NCBI GenBank assembly: GCA_927441425.1
Contig: CAKMKG010000011.1
Coordinates: 53,472-117,471 of the forward strand
DNA: 64,000 bases
From: an uncultured Bacillota bacterium
Lineage (GTDB): Bacteria; Bacillota; Clostridia; Peptostreptococcales; Anaerovoracaceae
Direction of reading: 5' to 3'
The position numbers and the translations under genes were made by a program. The notes beneath the pieces are model-generated. The model had not been told where the DNA came from. It worked only from the letters and a program-made list of their open reading frames with translations, and did no database searches. This document shows positions 35,423 through 44,238 of this stretch, piece by piece (position 1 is the first letter of the stretch; each line of letters opens with the position of its first letter).

Positions 35423-38400
35423 ATGAAAAAATTTAGATTAAATATCGACGGAAAAGAAGTTTTCGGCCTTCCGGGTCAAACGATCCTGGACGTTGCAAAA
35501 GAAAATGATATCTACATCCCAACTCTCTGCTTTGATGAACGAACAGAAATCTATGGTTCCTGCGGAATCTGCGTAGTAGAAGTGGAAGGCAACCCTAAAA
35601 TGGTGAAGGCCTGTGCTACAGAAATCGCTCCGAACATGATCATTAAAACCACGACTGAGAGAGTAAAGGAATCCAGGAAAACAAATCTTGAGCTTCTGCT
35701 ATCCAACCATGTTGGAGACTGCAGACCTCCGTGCGTATTGGCATGTCCGGGGCAGACTGACTGCCAGGGATATGTTGGATTGATCGCAAACGGGGAATTT
35801 GAGAAAGCCATAGAATTGATCAAGAATAAGATTCCGCTTCCCGGATCAATCGGAAGAGTATGTCCACATCCCTGCGAAGACAACTGCAGAAGAAAACTCA
35901 TCGATGAACCGATTTCAATCGCTTGGTTGAAGCGATTTGCATCCGATATGGACTTGTCCGGTGATGATCCATTCATGCCGGATATGGCTCCTGCTACCGG
36001 AAAATCAGTTGCGGTAATCGGTGGAGGCCCGATGGGTCTTTCTGCAGCGTACTTCCTCAAAATCATGGGACATGATGTTACAATCTTTGAAGCAATGCCG
36101 AAACTTGGTGGTATGCTGAGATATGGTATTCCTGAATACCGACTTCCAAAGGAAGTATTGGATGAAGAAATTTACCTCATCGAAAAGATGGGCGTGACAT
36201 TGATGCCGAATACAAAGATTGGTGCAGACCTTTCCTTTGATTCCATCAAAAAAGACTTTGATGCAGTGCTTGTCGGAATCGGCGCTTGGGTTTCCACCGG
36301 AGTGGGATGCAAGGGCGAAGATGCAGACGGCGTCATCGGCGGGATCGACTTCCTCCGAAAAGTTGTTCGAAATGAAGAAATCAAGCTTGGTGAAAATGTT
36401 GCGATCGTTGGAGGCGGTAATACCGCCATGGACGCTTGCAGAACGGCAGTAAGACTTGGTGCGAATAAAGTCTACAATATATACAGACGTACAAAAGACG
36501 AAATGCCCGCTGACATGGTAGAAATCGTGGAAGCAGATGAAGAAGGTGTTATCTTCAAGAATCTGACGAATCCGATCGAAGTGATCAAGGATGCAAACGG
36601 ACATGTGAAACAAGTTCTGCTTCAGGTTATGGAGCTTGGTGAACCGGATGCAAGCGGAAGAAGAGCACCTAGGCCAATCGAAGGAAAAACAGAAACAATC
36701 GATGTTGATACGGTAATCTTGGCAATCGGTCAGGCAGTGGATCCAAAGGGCTTTGAAGGGCTAGACCTTACTAAGAAGAAGGGCATAGCATATGATCCGG
36801 AGACATTCATGACCAGCATGGAAGGCGTATTTGCAGGTGGAGACTGCGGAAATGATAAGATTTCCATCGCAATCGAAGCAATAGCAGACGCAAAGAAGGC
36901 TTCTAATATCATCGATGCATACCTGGCAGGTGAAACCATCAAGTACGAAAAGGCTTACTCTGTTGAAAGACACGACATCACAGAAAAGACCTTCGAAGAT
37001 CGGGAAAGAGAATGCAGACCGAAGATGGATCATCTGCATGCAGAAGAAAGAAGCGACAACTTTACGGAAGTCGTATTCGGCTATGACGAAGATCAGGCGA
37101 TGGCGGATGCCAATCGTTGTCTGGAATGCGGATGCCATGATTATTTTGAATGTAAGCTCATCGACTTTGCAAATGAATATAATGTAAAACCGGAGCGCTT
37201 TGCTGGAGACGTAAATAAGATCGAGTTTGAAGACAACCATCCGTTTATCGTGAGAGATCCGAACAAGTGTATCCTTTGCGGATTGTGTGTTCGTGTCTGC
37301 GATGAAGTTATGGGCGTAGGAGCTCTGGGTTTGGTGGACAGAGGCTTTGACACCGTTGTGAAGCCAACCTTGGAAAAACCGCTGATTGAATCCGGATGTG
37401 TATCCTGCGGTCAATGCGTCAGTGTATGCCCAACCGGTGCATTAGGGGAAAGACTTACGATTGCAAAATCTGTTCCTCTGGATACCGAAGAGACAGATAC
37501 AACCTGTTCCTACTGTTCTGTTGGCTGCAGCCTGCACCTCGAAACCTACGGTGATATGTTGATCAAGGCTGTACCTGATAAGGAAGGTGCAGTCAACAAA
37601 GGGCTTCTCTGCGGAAAAGGCAAATTTGGATTTGACTGTTCTGAGCTGGAAGGCAAACTGCTGGATCCGATGATCAAGAAGGAACATGGGCTTGAAGAAG
37701 TAGACTATCATGAAGCATTTGTACTGACTGCAAAGAAGGCCCAGTCCATCGCAGCCAAGTATGGCAAGGATGCGGTAGCAGTAGCGGTTTCCGACAGATA
37801 TACAAACGAAGAAGCCTATGCGATCAAGAAGTTTGCAGACACCATCGGCGCCAAGACGCTTTGCTTCAATAACAGAGAAAACGGTTTGGCCAAGGTATTG
37901 GGCTTCGATGCTTCTCCAAACACCATTGATGAGCTTCTTGCAACAGAAGTGATCCTGGTTACCGGGTTTAACGCTGTGCTTAATCCGGTTATTCAGATAA
38001 AACTTAAGCAGGCTGCGGAAGCCGGCGCCAAGGTAGTTCTGATCAATCCTGTGGGATATGAACAGCACTTCGAATTCGCTGCCAAGGTTCTTTATGTCAA
38101 GAATGACGTCAGCTTCCTGAAAGAAATAGGGAAAGCACTTCTGGATATGGGTAAGGCCTCAAAGGCTGAGGGCTTTGATGAGTTCGCTGCCAGCCTCTCA
38201 AAGGTTACGGTAAGCGATACTGCAAAAGATGTTGCCGCATTGTATGGAAACGCCAAGAAAGCGATGATCGTACTTCAGCAGAATTTCGTAACCACAGATG
38301 CTGCTGCCCTGATTGCTGATATCGCTGTTGTTTCCGGACATATCGGAAGCCCGCGAGATGGTATTCTGTTGGTTAAGGCAAAGAACAACAGCCAGGGCCT

Positions 38401-38917
38401 CATCGATCTTGGTATTAGAGCCGGAGCGGAAGCAATGGATGGTGTGAAAGCACTTCTGATATTCGGAGAGGATGTGAAGGCAGACCTAACCGGTTTGGAA
38501 TTCCTGATGGTTTCCGATACCCATATGACCGAGACGGCAAAGAAAGCCGATGTCATCATTCCGGGTACTGCGTTTGCGTCAACTGAAGGAACCTATACCA
38601 ATACGGAAAGAAGATTGCAGCCGGTTCGCCAAGCAGTGAATGAAGAAGTATCCTTCAGCAACTGGGAAATCGCGGCAGAGCTTGCCCATGTATTTGAAGT
38701 GGAAATGCCATTTGACGACACCTATGATATTTCCGTGGAAATGGATGACCTTTTATACAAATATAAATATGCGGAAATCGGAGAAATCTTAGGAGGCGTA
38801 CTTGTCCCTGAAAAAACAGCATTACAGACTGTAGGAGATGTGGAATTTGTAAATCCGATGGATTCAACCGACAATCTGATGAATGTGATCTCACAAAGAT
38901 TGCCAAAACCTGTATAA
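35423..38917 (+). CDS. Fused GltD-like NAD(P)H flavoprotein / NuoG-like iron-sulfur subunit
   Basis: A 1164-residue multidomain subunit. Residues 1-75: NuoG-type [2Fe-2S] domain (C36, C47, C50, C64). 95-180: the N-terminal Fe-S domain of glutamate synthase beta/NfnB. 195-505: FAD and NAD(P)H domain (AVIGGGPMGLSAA, VAIVGGGNTAMDA). 566-680: more clusters (CLECGC, CILCGLCVRVC, CVSCGQCVSVCP). 695-1160: a molybdopterin-oxidoreductase-like NuoG domain starting CSYCSVGC. There is no H-cluster motif and no catalytic Cys/Sec with formate dehydrogenase context, so it is neither hydrogenase nor formate dehydrogenase. The three subunits probably form an electron-bifurcating NAD(P)H:ferredoxin oxidoreductase related to HydABC. 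Confidence 0.85.
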   Translation: MKKFRLNIDGKEVFGLPGQTILDVAKENDIYIPTLCFDERTEIYGSCGICVVEVEGNPKMVKACATEIAPNMIIKTTTERVKESRKTNLELLLSNHVGDCRPPCVLACPGQTDCQGYVGLIANGEFEKAIELIKNKIPLPGSIGRVCPHPCEDNCRRKLIDEPISIAWLKRFASDMDLSGDDPFMPDMAPATGKSVAVIGGGPMGLSAAYFLKIMGHDVTIFEAMPKLGGMLRYGIPEYRLPKEVLDEEIYLIEKMGVTLMPNTKIGADLSFDSIKKDFDAVLVGIGAWVSTGVGCKGEDADGVIGGIDFLRKVVRNEEIKLGENVAIVGGGNTAMDACRTAVRLGANKVYNIYRRTKDEMPADMVEIVEADEEGVIFKNLTNPIEVIKDANGHVKQVLLQVMELGEPDASGRRAPRPIEGKTETIDVDTVILAIGQAVDPKGFEGLDLTKKKGIAYDPETFMTSMEGVFAGGDCGNDKISIAIEAIADAKKASNIIDAYLAGETIKYEKAYSVERHDITEKTFEDRERECRPKMDHLHAEERSDNFTEVVFGYDEDQAMADANRCLECGCHDYFECKLIDFANEYNVKPERFAGDVNKIEFEDNHPFIVRDPNKCILCGLCVRVCDEVMGVGALGLVDRGFDTVVKPTLEKPLIESGCVSCGQCVSVCPTGALGERLTIAKSVPLDTEETDTTCSYCSVGCSLHLETYGDMLIKAVPDKEGAVNKGLLCGKGKFGFDCSELEGKLLDPMIKKEHGLEEVDYHEAFVLTAKKAQSIAAKYGKDAVAVAVSDRYTNEEAYAIKKFADTIGAKTLCFNNRENGLAKVLGFDASPNTIDELLATEVILVTGFNAVLNPVIQIKLKQAAEAGAKVVLINPVGYEQHFEFAAKVLYVKNDVSFLKEIGKALLDMGKASKAEGFDEFAASLSKVTVSDTAKDVAALYGNAKKAMIVLQQNFVTTDAAALIADIAVVSGHIGSPRDGILLVKAKNNSQGLIDLGIRAGAEAMDGVKALLIFGEDVKADLTGLEFLMVSDTHMTETAKKADVIIPGTAFASTEGTYTNTERRLQPVRQAVNEEVSFSNWEIAAELAHVFEVEMPFDDTYDISVEMDDLLYKYKYAEIGEILGGVLVPEKTALQTVGDVEFVNPMDSTDNLMNVISQRLPKPV

Positions 38918-38930
38918 AAAACAACATAAG

Positions 38931-38967
38931 AACAGAGGTTATTCAATGTGAGTAACCTCTGTTTTTC
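38931..38967 (+). terminator. Terminator after the NuoEF-like operon
   Basis: AACAGAGGTTA / TAACCTCTGTT, an 11-bp perfect stem followed by TTTTT. Confidence 0.85.
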
Positions 38968-39074
38968 TGCTTTATTGTGTTTTCGCATTTAGAATTAGGA
39001 AATAGTTTGATTCAAATATAACAAACTTTGGGTTCTCATATGTAACCTTCCTTACACTTAATTCAGTAGATTGA

Positions 39075-39089
39075 AATTGTCAGTCAATT
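39075..39089. promoter_or_regulatory. Putative operator, copy 1
   Basis: AATTGTCAGTCAATT, a near-palindrome with one mismatch, centred at 39082. A perfect-palindrome version occurs before the iron alcohol dehydrogenase gene (42856). Both centres lie exactly 34 bases upstream of the -35 hexamer. The pattern resembles sites of FadR-type GntR regulators (TTGTN..ACAA); that assignment is inference. Confidence 0.6.
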
Positions 39090-39115
39090 CACGATGTATA
39101 CATGGATTCTTGATA

Positions 39116-39144
39116 TTGACAAATATATAACGAAATGCTAAGAT
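39116..39144 (+). promoter_or_regulatory. Promoter of the CoA-transferase gene
   Basis: TTGACA, 17 bases, TAAGAT, about 80 bases upstream of the start codon. Confidence 0.7.
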
Positions 39145-39226
39145 GATTACCGTGAGCCAAATAGCTGAGGGCATCATATTTTTCATAGCAGTTATAATAG
39201 AATAATATATATTGGAGGGACCCCGG

Positions 39227-40777
39227 ATGAGAAACATGAAGGTTTTGACCGCCGAAGAGGTGGCTAATTTTGTAGAGGATGGACAGACGCTGGCATCCAG
39301 TGGATTCGTTGGAAGTGCAATTCCCGAATCTCTTTCAAAGGCATTGGAAAAAAGGTTTTTAGAAACCGGCTCGCCTAAAAACCTGACGTATTTTTACGCA
39401 GCTGCCCAAGGAAACAGAGATGGTAGAGGTGCCGATCATTTTGCACACAAAGGAATGACGAAAAGAGTGATTGCAGGTCATTATAATACGGCTCCGACAC
39501 TTGGAAAGTGCATTTTAAATAATGAGATAGAAGGCTATAATCTTCCTCAAGGTACCTTATCCCAGCTTTGCAGGGATATTGCCGCCCATAAGATTGGAAC
39601 GATCACCCATGTGGGATTAAATACCTTTGTGGACCCGAGAAAGCAGGGCGGAAAGCTCAATGAAATTACCACCGAGGATATGGTTGAAGTAGTAGAAATA
39701 TTAGGTGAAGAAAAGCTCCTTTACAAGGCTTTTCCAATCCATATTGCATTTATCAGAGGTTCCTACGCTGATGAGCTTGGAAATGTAACGATGGAACGAG
39801 AAGTCGGAACCCATGAGGTAACCGCCATAGCGCAGGCCGCAAAGAACAGCGGTGGTAAGGTATTCGTTCAGGTAGAGAAAATTGTAAAGGCCGGGACACT
39901 GGATCCGAGACTTGTGAAGATTCCGAGAATCTATGTGGATGCACTTGTCATCTCCGAGCCATATGATCATCAGCAATCCTTTGACCGCGAATTTGATCCG
40001 TCCCTGACCGGAGAAATCACTGTTCCTGTTGATGGACTGGAAGTACCGCCTTTGAGTGCGAAGAAGGTGATCGGACGCAGAGCGGCAATGGAGCTAACCG
40101 AAAATACCGTTGTCAACCTCGGAATCGGAATCCCTGAGTACATCTCTTGCGTTGCCAACGAAGAAGGGATCGGCGACTATATGACCCTGACTGTTGAGGC
40201 GGGACCCATCGGTGGTGTACCGTGCGGCGGATCCCAGTTTGGCGCATCCGTCAATCCCGAATGCATCCTGGATCAGCATGTTCAGTTTGATTTCTATGAT
40301 GGCGGAGGAGTAGATTTGGCATTTTTAGGTCTGGCCCAGGCGGATCAGCAGGGAAATATCAATGTAAGTAAATTCGGTCCGAGAATAGCCGGCTGCGGCG
40401 GGTTTATCAATATCACGCAAAATGCAAAAAAAGTGTTTTACTGCGGAACATTTACTGCCGGAGGACTGAAGGCGGATATTCGTGACGGAGAAATAAAAAT
40501 CCTGCAGGAGGGCTGCGAAAAGAAATTCATCAACGAAGTGGAACAGATCACCTTCAGCGGTGAGTATGCTGCAAAAATCGGACAGCCGGTTATGTACATT
40601 ACGGAAAGAGCTGTATTTGAGTTGAGGCAGGACGGGGTATATCTGACGGAAATTGCTCCGGGCATTGATCTTCAGACACAGGTACTTGATTTGATGGACT
40701 TTATGCCGAAAATGGATGGAGAACCAAAGCAGATGGACAGACGGATCTTCTGCGACGAACCGATGGGATTGAAATAA
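39227..40777 (+). CDS. Acyl-CoA:acetate/propionate CoA-transferase-like enzyme
   Basis: A 516-residue family I CoA-transferase with both halves fused, as in propionate CoA-transferase (Pct) and YdiF. The catalytic glutamate is in TVEAGPIGGVPCGG; the oxyanion-region NLGIGIPEY precedes it. It moves CoA between short-chain acids; which acids cannot be fixed from sequence. The start at ATG 39227 follows GGAGGG by seven bases; the TTG in the track overlaps this site. It has its own promoter and terminator and shares a regulatory site with the iron alcohol dehydrogenase gene 3.7 kb away. Confidence 0.88.
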   Translation: MRNMKVLTAEEVANFVEDGQTLASSGFVGSAIPESLSKALEKRFLETGSPKNLTYFYAAAQGNRDGRGADHFAHKGMTKRVIAGHYNTAPTLGKCILNNEIEGYNLPQGTLSQLCRDIAAHKIGTITHVGLNTFVDPRKQGGKLNEITTEDMVEVVEILGEEKLLYKAFPIHIAFIRGSYADELGNVTMEREVGTHEVTAIAQAAKNSGGKVFVQVEKIVKAGTLDPRLVKIPRIYVDALVISEPYDHQQSFDREFDPSLTGEITVPVDGLEVPPLSAKKVIGRRAAMELTENTVVNLGIGIPEYISCVANEEGIGDYMTLTVEAGPIGGVPCGGSQFGASVNPECILDQHVQFDFYDGGGVDLAFLGLAQADQQGNINVSKFGPRIAGCGGFINITQNAKKVFYCGTFTAGGLKADIRDGEIKILQEGCEKKFINEVEQITFSGEYAAKIGQPVMYITERAVFELRQDGVYLTEIAPGIDLQTQVLDLMDFMPKMDGEPKQMDRRIFCDEPMGLK

Positions 40778-40788
40778 TAGAAACGATC

Positions 40789-40832
40789 AGAGAGACCTGA
40801 GATGCCTTTTCCATTTCATGGTCTCTCTTTTC
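40789..40832 (+). terminator. Terminator after the CoA-transferase gene
   Basis: AGAGAGACC / GGTCTCTCT stem, loop of about 22 bases with inner pairing, followed by TTTTC. Confidence 0.75.
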
Positions 40833-40895
40833 ATTTTCCAAAATTTGTTGTAATATGGTATCAGACTAACATAGTGAATAAATAAGGGAGATATG

Positions 40896-41810
40896 ATGAA
40901 GCATCATACATACGGATATATATATGGCATCCTTGCCGCATTTTTTTATGCGTTGGTGGCAATCGTTGCCAAGCCTCTCGTTATGGGCGGTACCCACCCG
41001 TTTCAGATCACATTCTACCAATATTTATTTACAATCTTAATTCTGGGAATCTGGATTTCTGTTCGGAACCGGGGCGCATTTCGCTGTAATTTGAAAAAGG
41101 TAGGTTCCTTTGCATTGCTAGGAGTCTTCGGGGGTGGGGCAACCAATTTGCTTTTCTATTCTGCACTTCAATATCTTGATGCAGGCGTATCCTCAATGCT
41201 TTTGTTTCTGCATCCTGTATTTATTACTGTTTTTTTTGCTGTCACCAGAATAAAAACAATGAAGCCGATCAATTATTTTTGTGTTCTCAGCGCTGCATGC
41301 GGCACGGCGATCGTGTTGGATCTCTTTTCTGATTCTTCGCACTTTTCCTTAATTGGAATCACCTTTGGGATATTAAGCGGCTTAACCTATGGATTCTATA
41401 ACATCTTTGCTGATTTAAAGCTGAAAGAAGAAGACCCCAATATTATTAATTTTTATGCCTGCATAGCGGCACTATTGTTTACTATGGGGATAATGATTTC
41501 CAATGGCACCGGCTTTTCAGTTGCTCTGCCCGCTCTGCCGTCTGTCTTTTTTCTAGCAGTTTTTTCTGGCGTGCTCCCTGCATATTGCTTTTTAAAAGCG
41601 TTGCATTATATCGGGTCGGAGAAGGTTTCTGTCATCTCCTCTATCGAATTGCCTCTGACTTTGATTATGGCATTTACGATCCTGAAAGAACAAATGAGGC
41701 CGCTGCAGCTCTTTGGCATTGTTCTTATTGTTCTGGCAACAGTTATGCTGCACATGAATGAGAAAGACCCGGCAGGTGAGGTGGAGAAAGCCTGCGAAAA
41801 TAAAAAATAG
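40896..41810 (+). CDS. DMT-family (EamA) transporter
   Basis: A 304-residue protein with ten predicted membrane helices and two EamA repeats (GILAAFFYALVAIVAKPL; SSIELPLTLIMAFTILKEQM). It is unrelated in detail to the DMT gene at 32 kb. Its place between acyl-CoA genes may hint at acid or amino-acid export, but this is weak. ATG 40896 has GGGAG five bases upstream; 40893 is the alternative. Confidence 0.85.
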   Translation: MKHHTYGYIYGILAAFFYALVAIVAKPLVMGGTHPFQITFYQYLFTILILGIWISVRNRGAFRCNLKKVGSFALLGVFGGGATNLLFYSALQYLDAGVSSMLLFLHPVFITVFFAVTRIKTMKPINYFCVLSAACGTAIVLDLFSDSSHFSLIGITFGILSGLTYGFYNIFADLKLKEEDPNIINFYACIAALLFTMGIMISNGTGFSVALPALPSVFFLAVFSGVLPAYCFLKALHYIGSEKVSVISSIELPLTLIMAFTILKEQMRPLQLFGIVLIVLATVMLHMNEKDPAGEVEKACENKK

Positions 41811-41816
41811 CATATA

Positions 41817-41945
41817 AAAAGGCGCCTATTGGGGCACTCTCCCGGAAATCGCCGTCTTCCTATGCTTCGCATAAAGACGGTGATCGGTTTCACGTTTTCC
41901 TTGGAGAATACCCACAACACGGCGCATTAAAGTATCTTTTTTTAC
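41817..41945. repeat. Hairpin-rich intergenic repeat, copy D
   Basis: Resembles the right part of copy A in the same orientation: CGCCGTCTT..ATGCTTCGCAT, then GGTTTCACG.TTTCC. A TATGCTTCGCATA hairpin is nested between AAGACGG-type arms (CGTCTT / AAGACG). It fills the space between two convergent genes and may double as a terminator. Confidence 0.55.
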
Positions 41946-41974
41946 CTGTGGCAGGGGCTAAAAGATTTAATAAA

Positions 41975-42751
41975 CTATTTATTTTTGAATACGGCAGGTC
42001 TCTTTTCCAGAAATGCAGCCATTCCTTCCGCTCTATCTTCGGAGCTGAACGGAGCAACAAGAGCTTCTCCCTCAAAGGCAACGCCTGTCTTGATATCCAG
42101 ACTGATTCCATTGTTAACAGCAATTTTAGCAGCTTTAATTGCAATTGGAGCCTTGGATAGAATCATTTTTGCTACTTTCTCCGCTGCGCCCATCAATTCT
42201 TCTGCTGGAACAACCTTCTCAACAAGACCGATTCTGTATGCTTCCTGCGCATCGATCATCTCCGCAGTCATGATCAGGTATTTGCCCATACCTTTGCCAA
42301 CCAGTCTTGGAAGTCTCTGGGTTCCGCCAAATCCCGGTATGATTCCCAGATTTACTTCAGGTTGACCGAACTTAGCTTTTTCCGATGCGATTCTCATATC
42401 GCAGGCCATTGCAAGCTCGCATCCGCCGCCGAGAGCAAAACCGTTGATGGCACCGATAACCGGCTTATCAATGCCTTCAATCAGATTCATGACATTCTGC
42501 CCCTTGATCATCATGGCACGGCCTTCCAGAGTAGTAAGATTTACCATTTCGGAGATGTCGGCACCGGCCACAAAAGCTTTTCCTTCTCCGGTTAGAATTG
42601 CAACTTGTACTTCAGGGTCATTATTCACAGCGGTAAAGGCCGCATATAATTCATCCAGCACCTCATTGCTTAACGCATTCAAGGATTTCGGCCTGTTTAC
42701 TGTAACATAAGCAATACCGTCTTTTACTTCGTAAATCAAATTTTGATACAT
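41975..42751 (-). CDS. crt: Enoyl-CoA hydratase / crotonase
   Basis: A 258-residue crotonase-fold enzyme that interconverts 3-hydroxybutyryl-CoA and crotonyl-CoA. The oxyanion-hole segments AGADISEM and NGFALGGGCELAMACD are present, and both catalytic glutamates are present (GGCEL and QPEVNLGIIPGFGGTQRL). It is divergent from the iron alcohol dehydrogenase and not next to hbd, thl or bcd. It connects the crotonyl-CoA made by AbfD with the C4 hydroxyacyl pool. Other short enoyl-CoA substrates cannot be excluded. Confidence 0.9.
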   Translation of the reverse strand: MYQNLIYEVKDGIAYVTVNRPKSLNALSNEVLDELYAAFTAVNNDPEVQVAILTGEGKAFVAGADISEMVNLTTLEGRAMMIKGQNVMNLIEGIDKPVIGAINGFALGGGCELAMACDMRIASEKAKFGQPEVNLGIIPGFGGTQRLPRLVGKGMGKYLIMTAEMIDAQEAYRIGLVEKVVPAEELMGAAEKVAKMILSKAPIAIKAAKIAVNNGISLDIKTGVAFEGEALVAPFSSEDRAEGMAAFLEKRPAVFKNK

Positions 42752-42855
42752 AATATTTCTTCCTTCCTGTCACTTATATTTTTCTCTCAACATGAATTAA
42801 TTAATGATTTGAAACCATATTATCACTATGAAAAACAATAATCAATGGGTTTGGA

Positions 42856-42870
42856 AATTGTCAGACAATT
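42856..42870. promoter_or_regulatory. Putative operator, copy 2
   Basis: AATTGTCAGACAATT, a perfect palindrome around one central base, centred at 42863, between divergent crt and the alcohol dehydrogenase gene. It matches copy 1 at 39075 in 14 of 15 bases, with matching flanks (GA before, ACG after). The centre is 34 bases upstream of the -35, as in copy 1. Confidence 0.7.
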
Positions 42871-42896
42871 AACGTTAAATAATTATCACAAACAGG

Positions 42897-42925
42897 TTGT
42901 ATTTGATTTTTTCTTATGCTATCAT
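42897..42925 (+). promoter_or_regulatory. Promoter of the iron alcohol dehydrogenase gene
   Basis: TTGTAT, 17 bases, TATCAT, ending about 40 bases before the start codon. Confidence 0.65.
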
Positions 42926-42967
42926 GTGCCTAATAAGTAAATAGCATAGTGTTTTGGAGGTAAAAAA

Positions 42968-44143
42968 ATGGCTAATTTATTCTTTATTCCTCAATACATC
43001 ATCTCAGGTGAGAACGCTTTAAAGATGAGCACAGAGTATTTTAAAGCATTCGGAGAGAAAGCCCTGATCGTAACAGACGATATCATGGTGAAACTCGGCA
43101 ATGTTAAAAAATTGACAGATGCTCTTGATGAGATTCAAGTTTCCTATATAATATATTCTGATATTAATAGCGAACCTACTCACACCATGATTGATGATGG
43201 CGTTGAAATTTACAAAAAGGAAGGCTGCGACTTCCTGATCGGGATCGGTGGAGGTAGTCCTCTGGATTCCATGAAAGCAATCGGAGCAGTTGTGGCTAAC
43301 GGCGGCAGCATCTGCGATTATATGGGTAAAAAGATTCTGCACACCCTCCCGCCGACTTGTGCAATTCCTACTACAGCAGGAACCGGATCTGAGGCTACAA
43401 AAGTATCCATCATTACGAATACCAATACAGGCGTTAAGATGCTGTTAAATGATCCTAAACTGATGGCAACCATCGCTGTAGTCGATCCATTATTTACATT
43501 GACTGTACCGCCGGGAGTAACCGCTGCAACAGGTGTTGATGCTTTGACTCATGCAATCGAGGCATATACATCCTTAAAAGCATTTTCGATGAGTGATATT
43601 TATGCGATATCCGCTGTAAAGAGAATCTTTGATAACATCTATGAAGTTTATACAAACGGATCCAACGTGGAAGCCAGAAGAGAAATGGCGATTGCCGCAC
43701 TGGAGGCAGGGATTGCATTCAGTAATGCTTCTGTAACCATCGTTCATGGTATGAGCCGGCCAATCGGCGCCTTGTTCCATGTTCCTCACGGGCTTTCTAA
43801 TGCAATGCTTCTGAATGTTTGCCTTGACTATCTGCAGCCGGGTGCTGTGGCAAGACTGAATCAGCTTGCGAAGACGATCGGTGTATACCGCCCTGGTATG
43901 ACGCCGGATGAAGGGGCCCATGCCTTCGTTGTAGCAACCAAGGCACTGCTGCGCACCCTGAGTATTAAGTCTCCGGAAGATTTCGGCATCGACAAAGAAG
44001 AATTCTTCAAGCAGATCCCGAAAATGGCAGAGGATGCTCTGATCAGCGGAAGTCCGCTAAATACAAGACGTACGCCGAACAAGGATGACATCATGGAGCT
44101 TTATAAGAAGCTCTGGGATAAGCCGGAAGACTGCAAGTGTTAG
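42968..44143 (+). CDS. Iron-containing alcohol dehydrogenase
   Basis: A 391-residue group III (iron-dependent) alcohol dehydrogenase. It has the NAD-binding GIGGGSPLDSMKA and PTTAGTGSEAT, and the metal ligands in GVDALTHAIEAY and HGMSRPIGALFHVPHG. It is close to lactaldehyde reductase, 1,3-propanediol and butanol dehydrogenases. It is clearly different from the 4-hydroxybutyrate dehydrogenase at 51 kb, so a second C3-C5 aldehyde or hydroxy-acid substrate is likely. The gene ends in CKC. It stands alone, with its own promoter and terminator. Confidence 0.88.
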   Translation: MANLFFIPQYIISGENALKMSTEYFKAFGEKALIVTDDIMVKLGNVKKLTDALDEIQVSYIIYSDINSEPTHTMIDDGVEIYKKEGCDFLIGIGGGSPLDSMKAIGAVVANGGSICDYMGKKILHTLPPTCAIPTTAGTGSEATKVSIITNTNTGVKMLLNDPKLMATIAVVDPLFTLTVPPGVTAATGVDALTHAIEAYTSLKAFSMSDIYAISAVKRIFDNIYEVYTNGSNVEARREMAIAALEAGIAFSNASVTIVHGMSRPIGALFHVPHGLSNAMLLNVCLDYLQPGAVARLNQLAKTIGVYRPGMTPDEGAHAFVVATKALLRTLSIKSPEDFGIDKEEFFKQIPKMAEDALISGSPLNTRRTPNKDDIMELYKKLWDKPEDCKC

Positions 44144-44171
44144 AAAAGCGATTAAAATAGAAGAAATAAAA

Positions 44172-44234
44172 AAAGAAGAGGCGTTCCCAATGACAGATCG
44201 TTAAGTCGGATAGGCATTGGGTAGCCTCTTCTTT
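44172..44234. terminator. Bidirectional terminator between the alcohol dehydrogenase gene and thiT
   Basis: A long two-part stem: AAAGAAGAGGC / GCCTCTTCTTT outside and CCCAATG / CATTGGG inside. It serves convergent genes. The outer 11-bp arms are the same as in the rny terminator. Confidence 0.85.
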
Positions 44235-44238
44235 CAAT

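Noticed and set aside
35423-38917. Possible [FeFe]-hydrogenase HydA or formate dehydrogenase as third subunit
   Set aside because: The H-cluster motifs (TSCCP, MPCxxK) are absent and no catalytic Cys/Sec context of a formate dehydrogenase is visible; a GltD/NfnB-like flavoprotein is present instead.
7267-44234. Shared AAAGAAGAGGC terminator arms after rny and after the iron alcohol dehydrogenase gene
   Set aside because: Only 11 bp are shared, loops and flanks differ, and A/G-rich terminator arms converge easily; no evidence for duplication.
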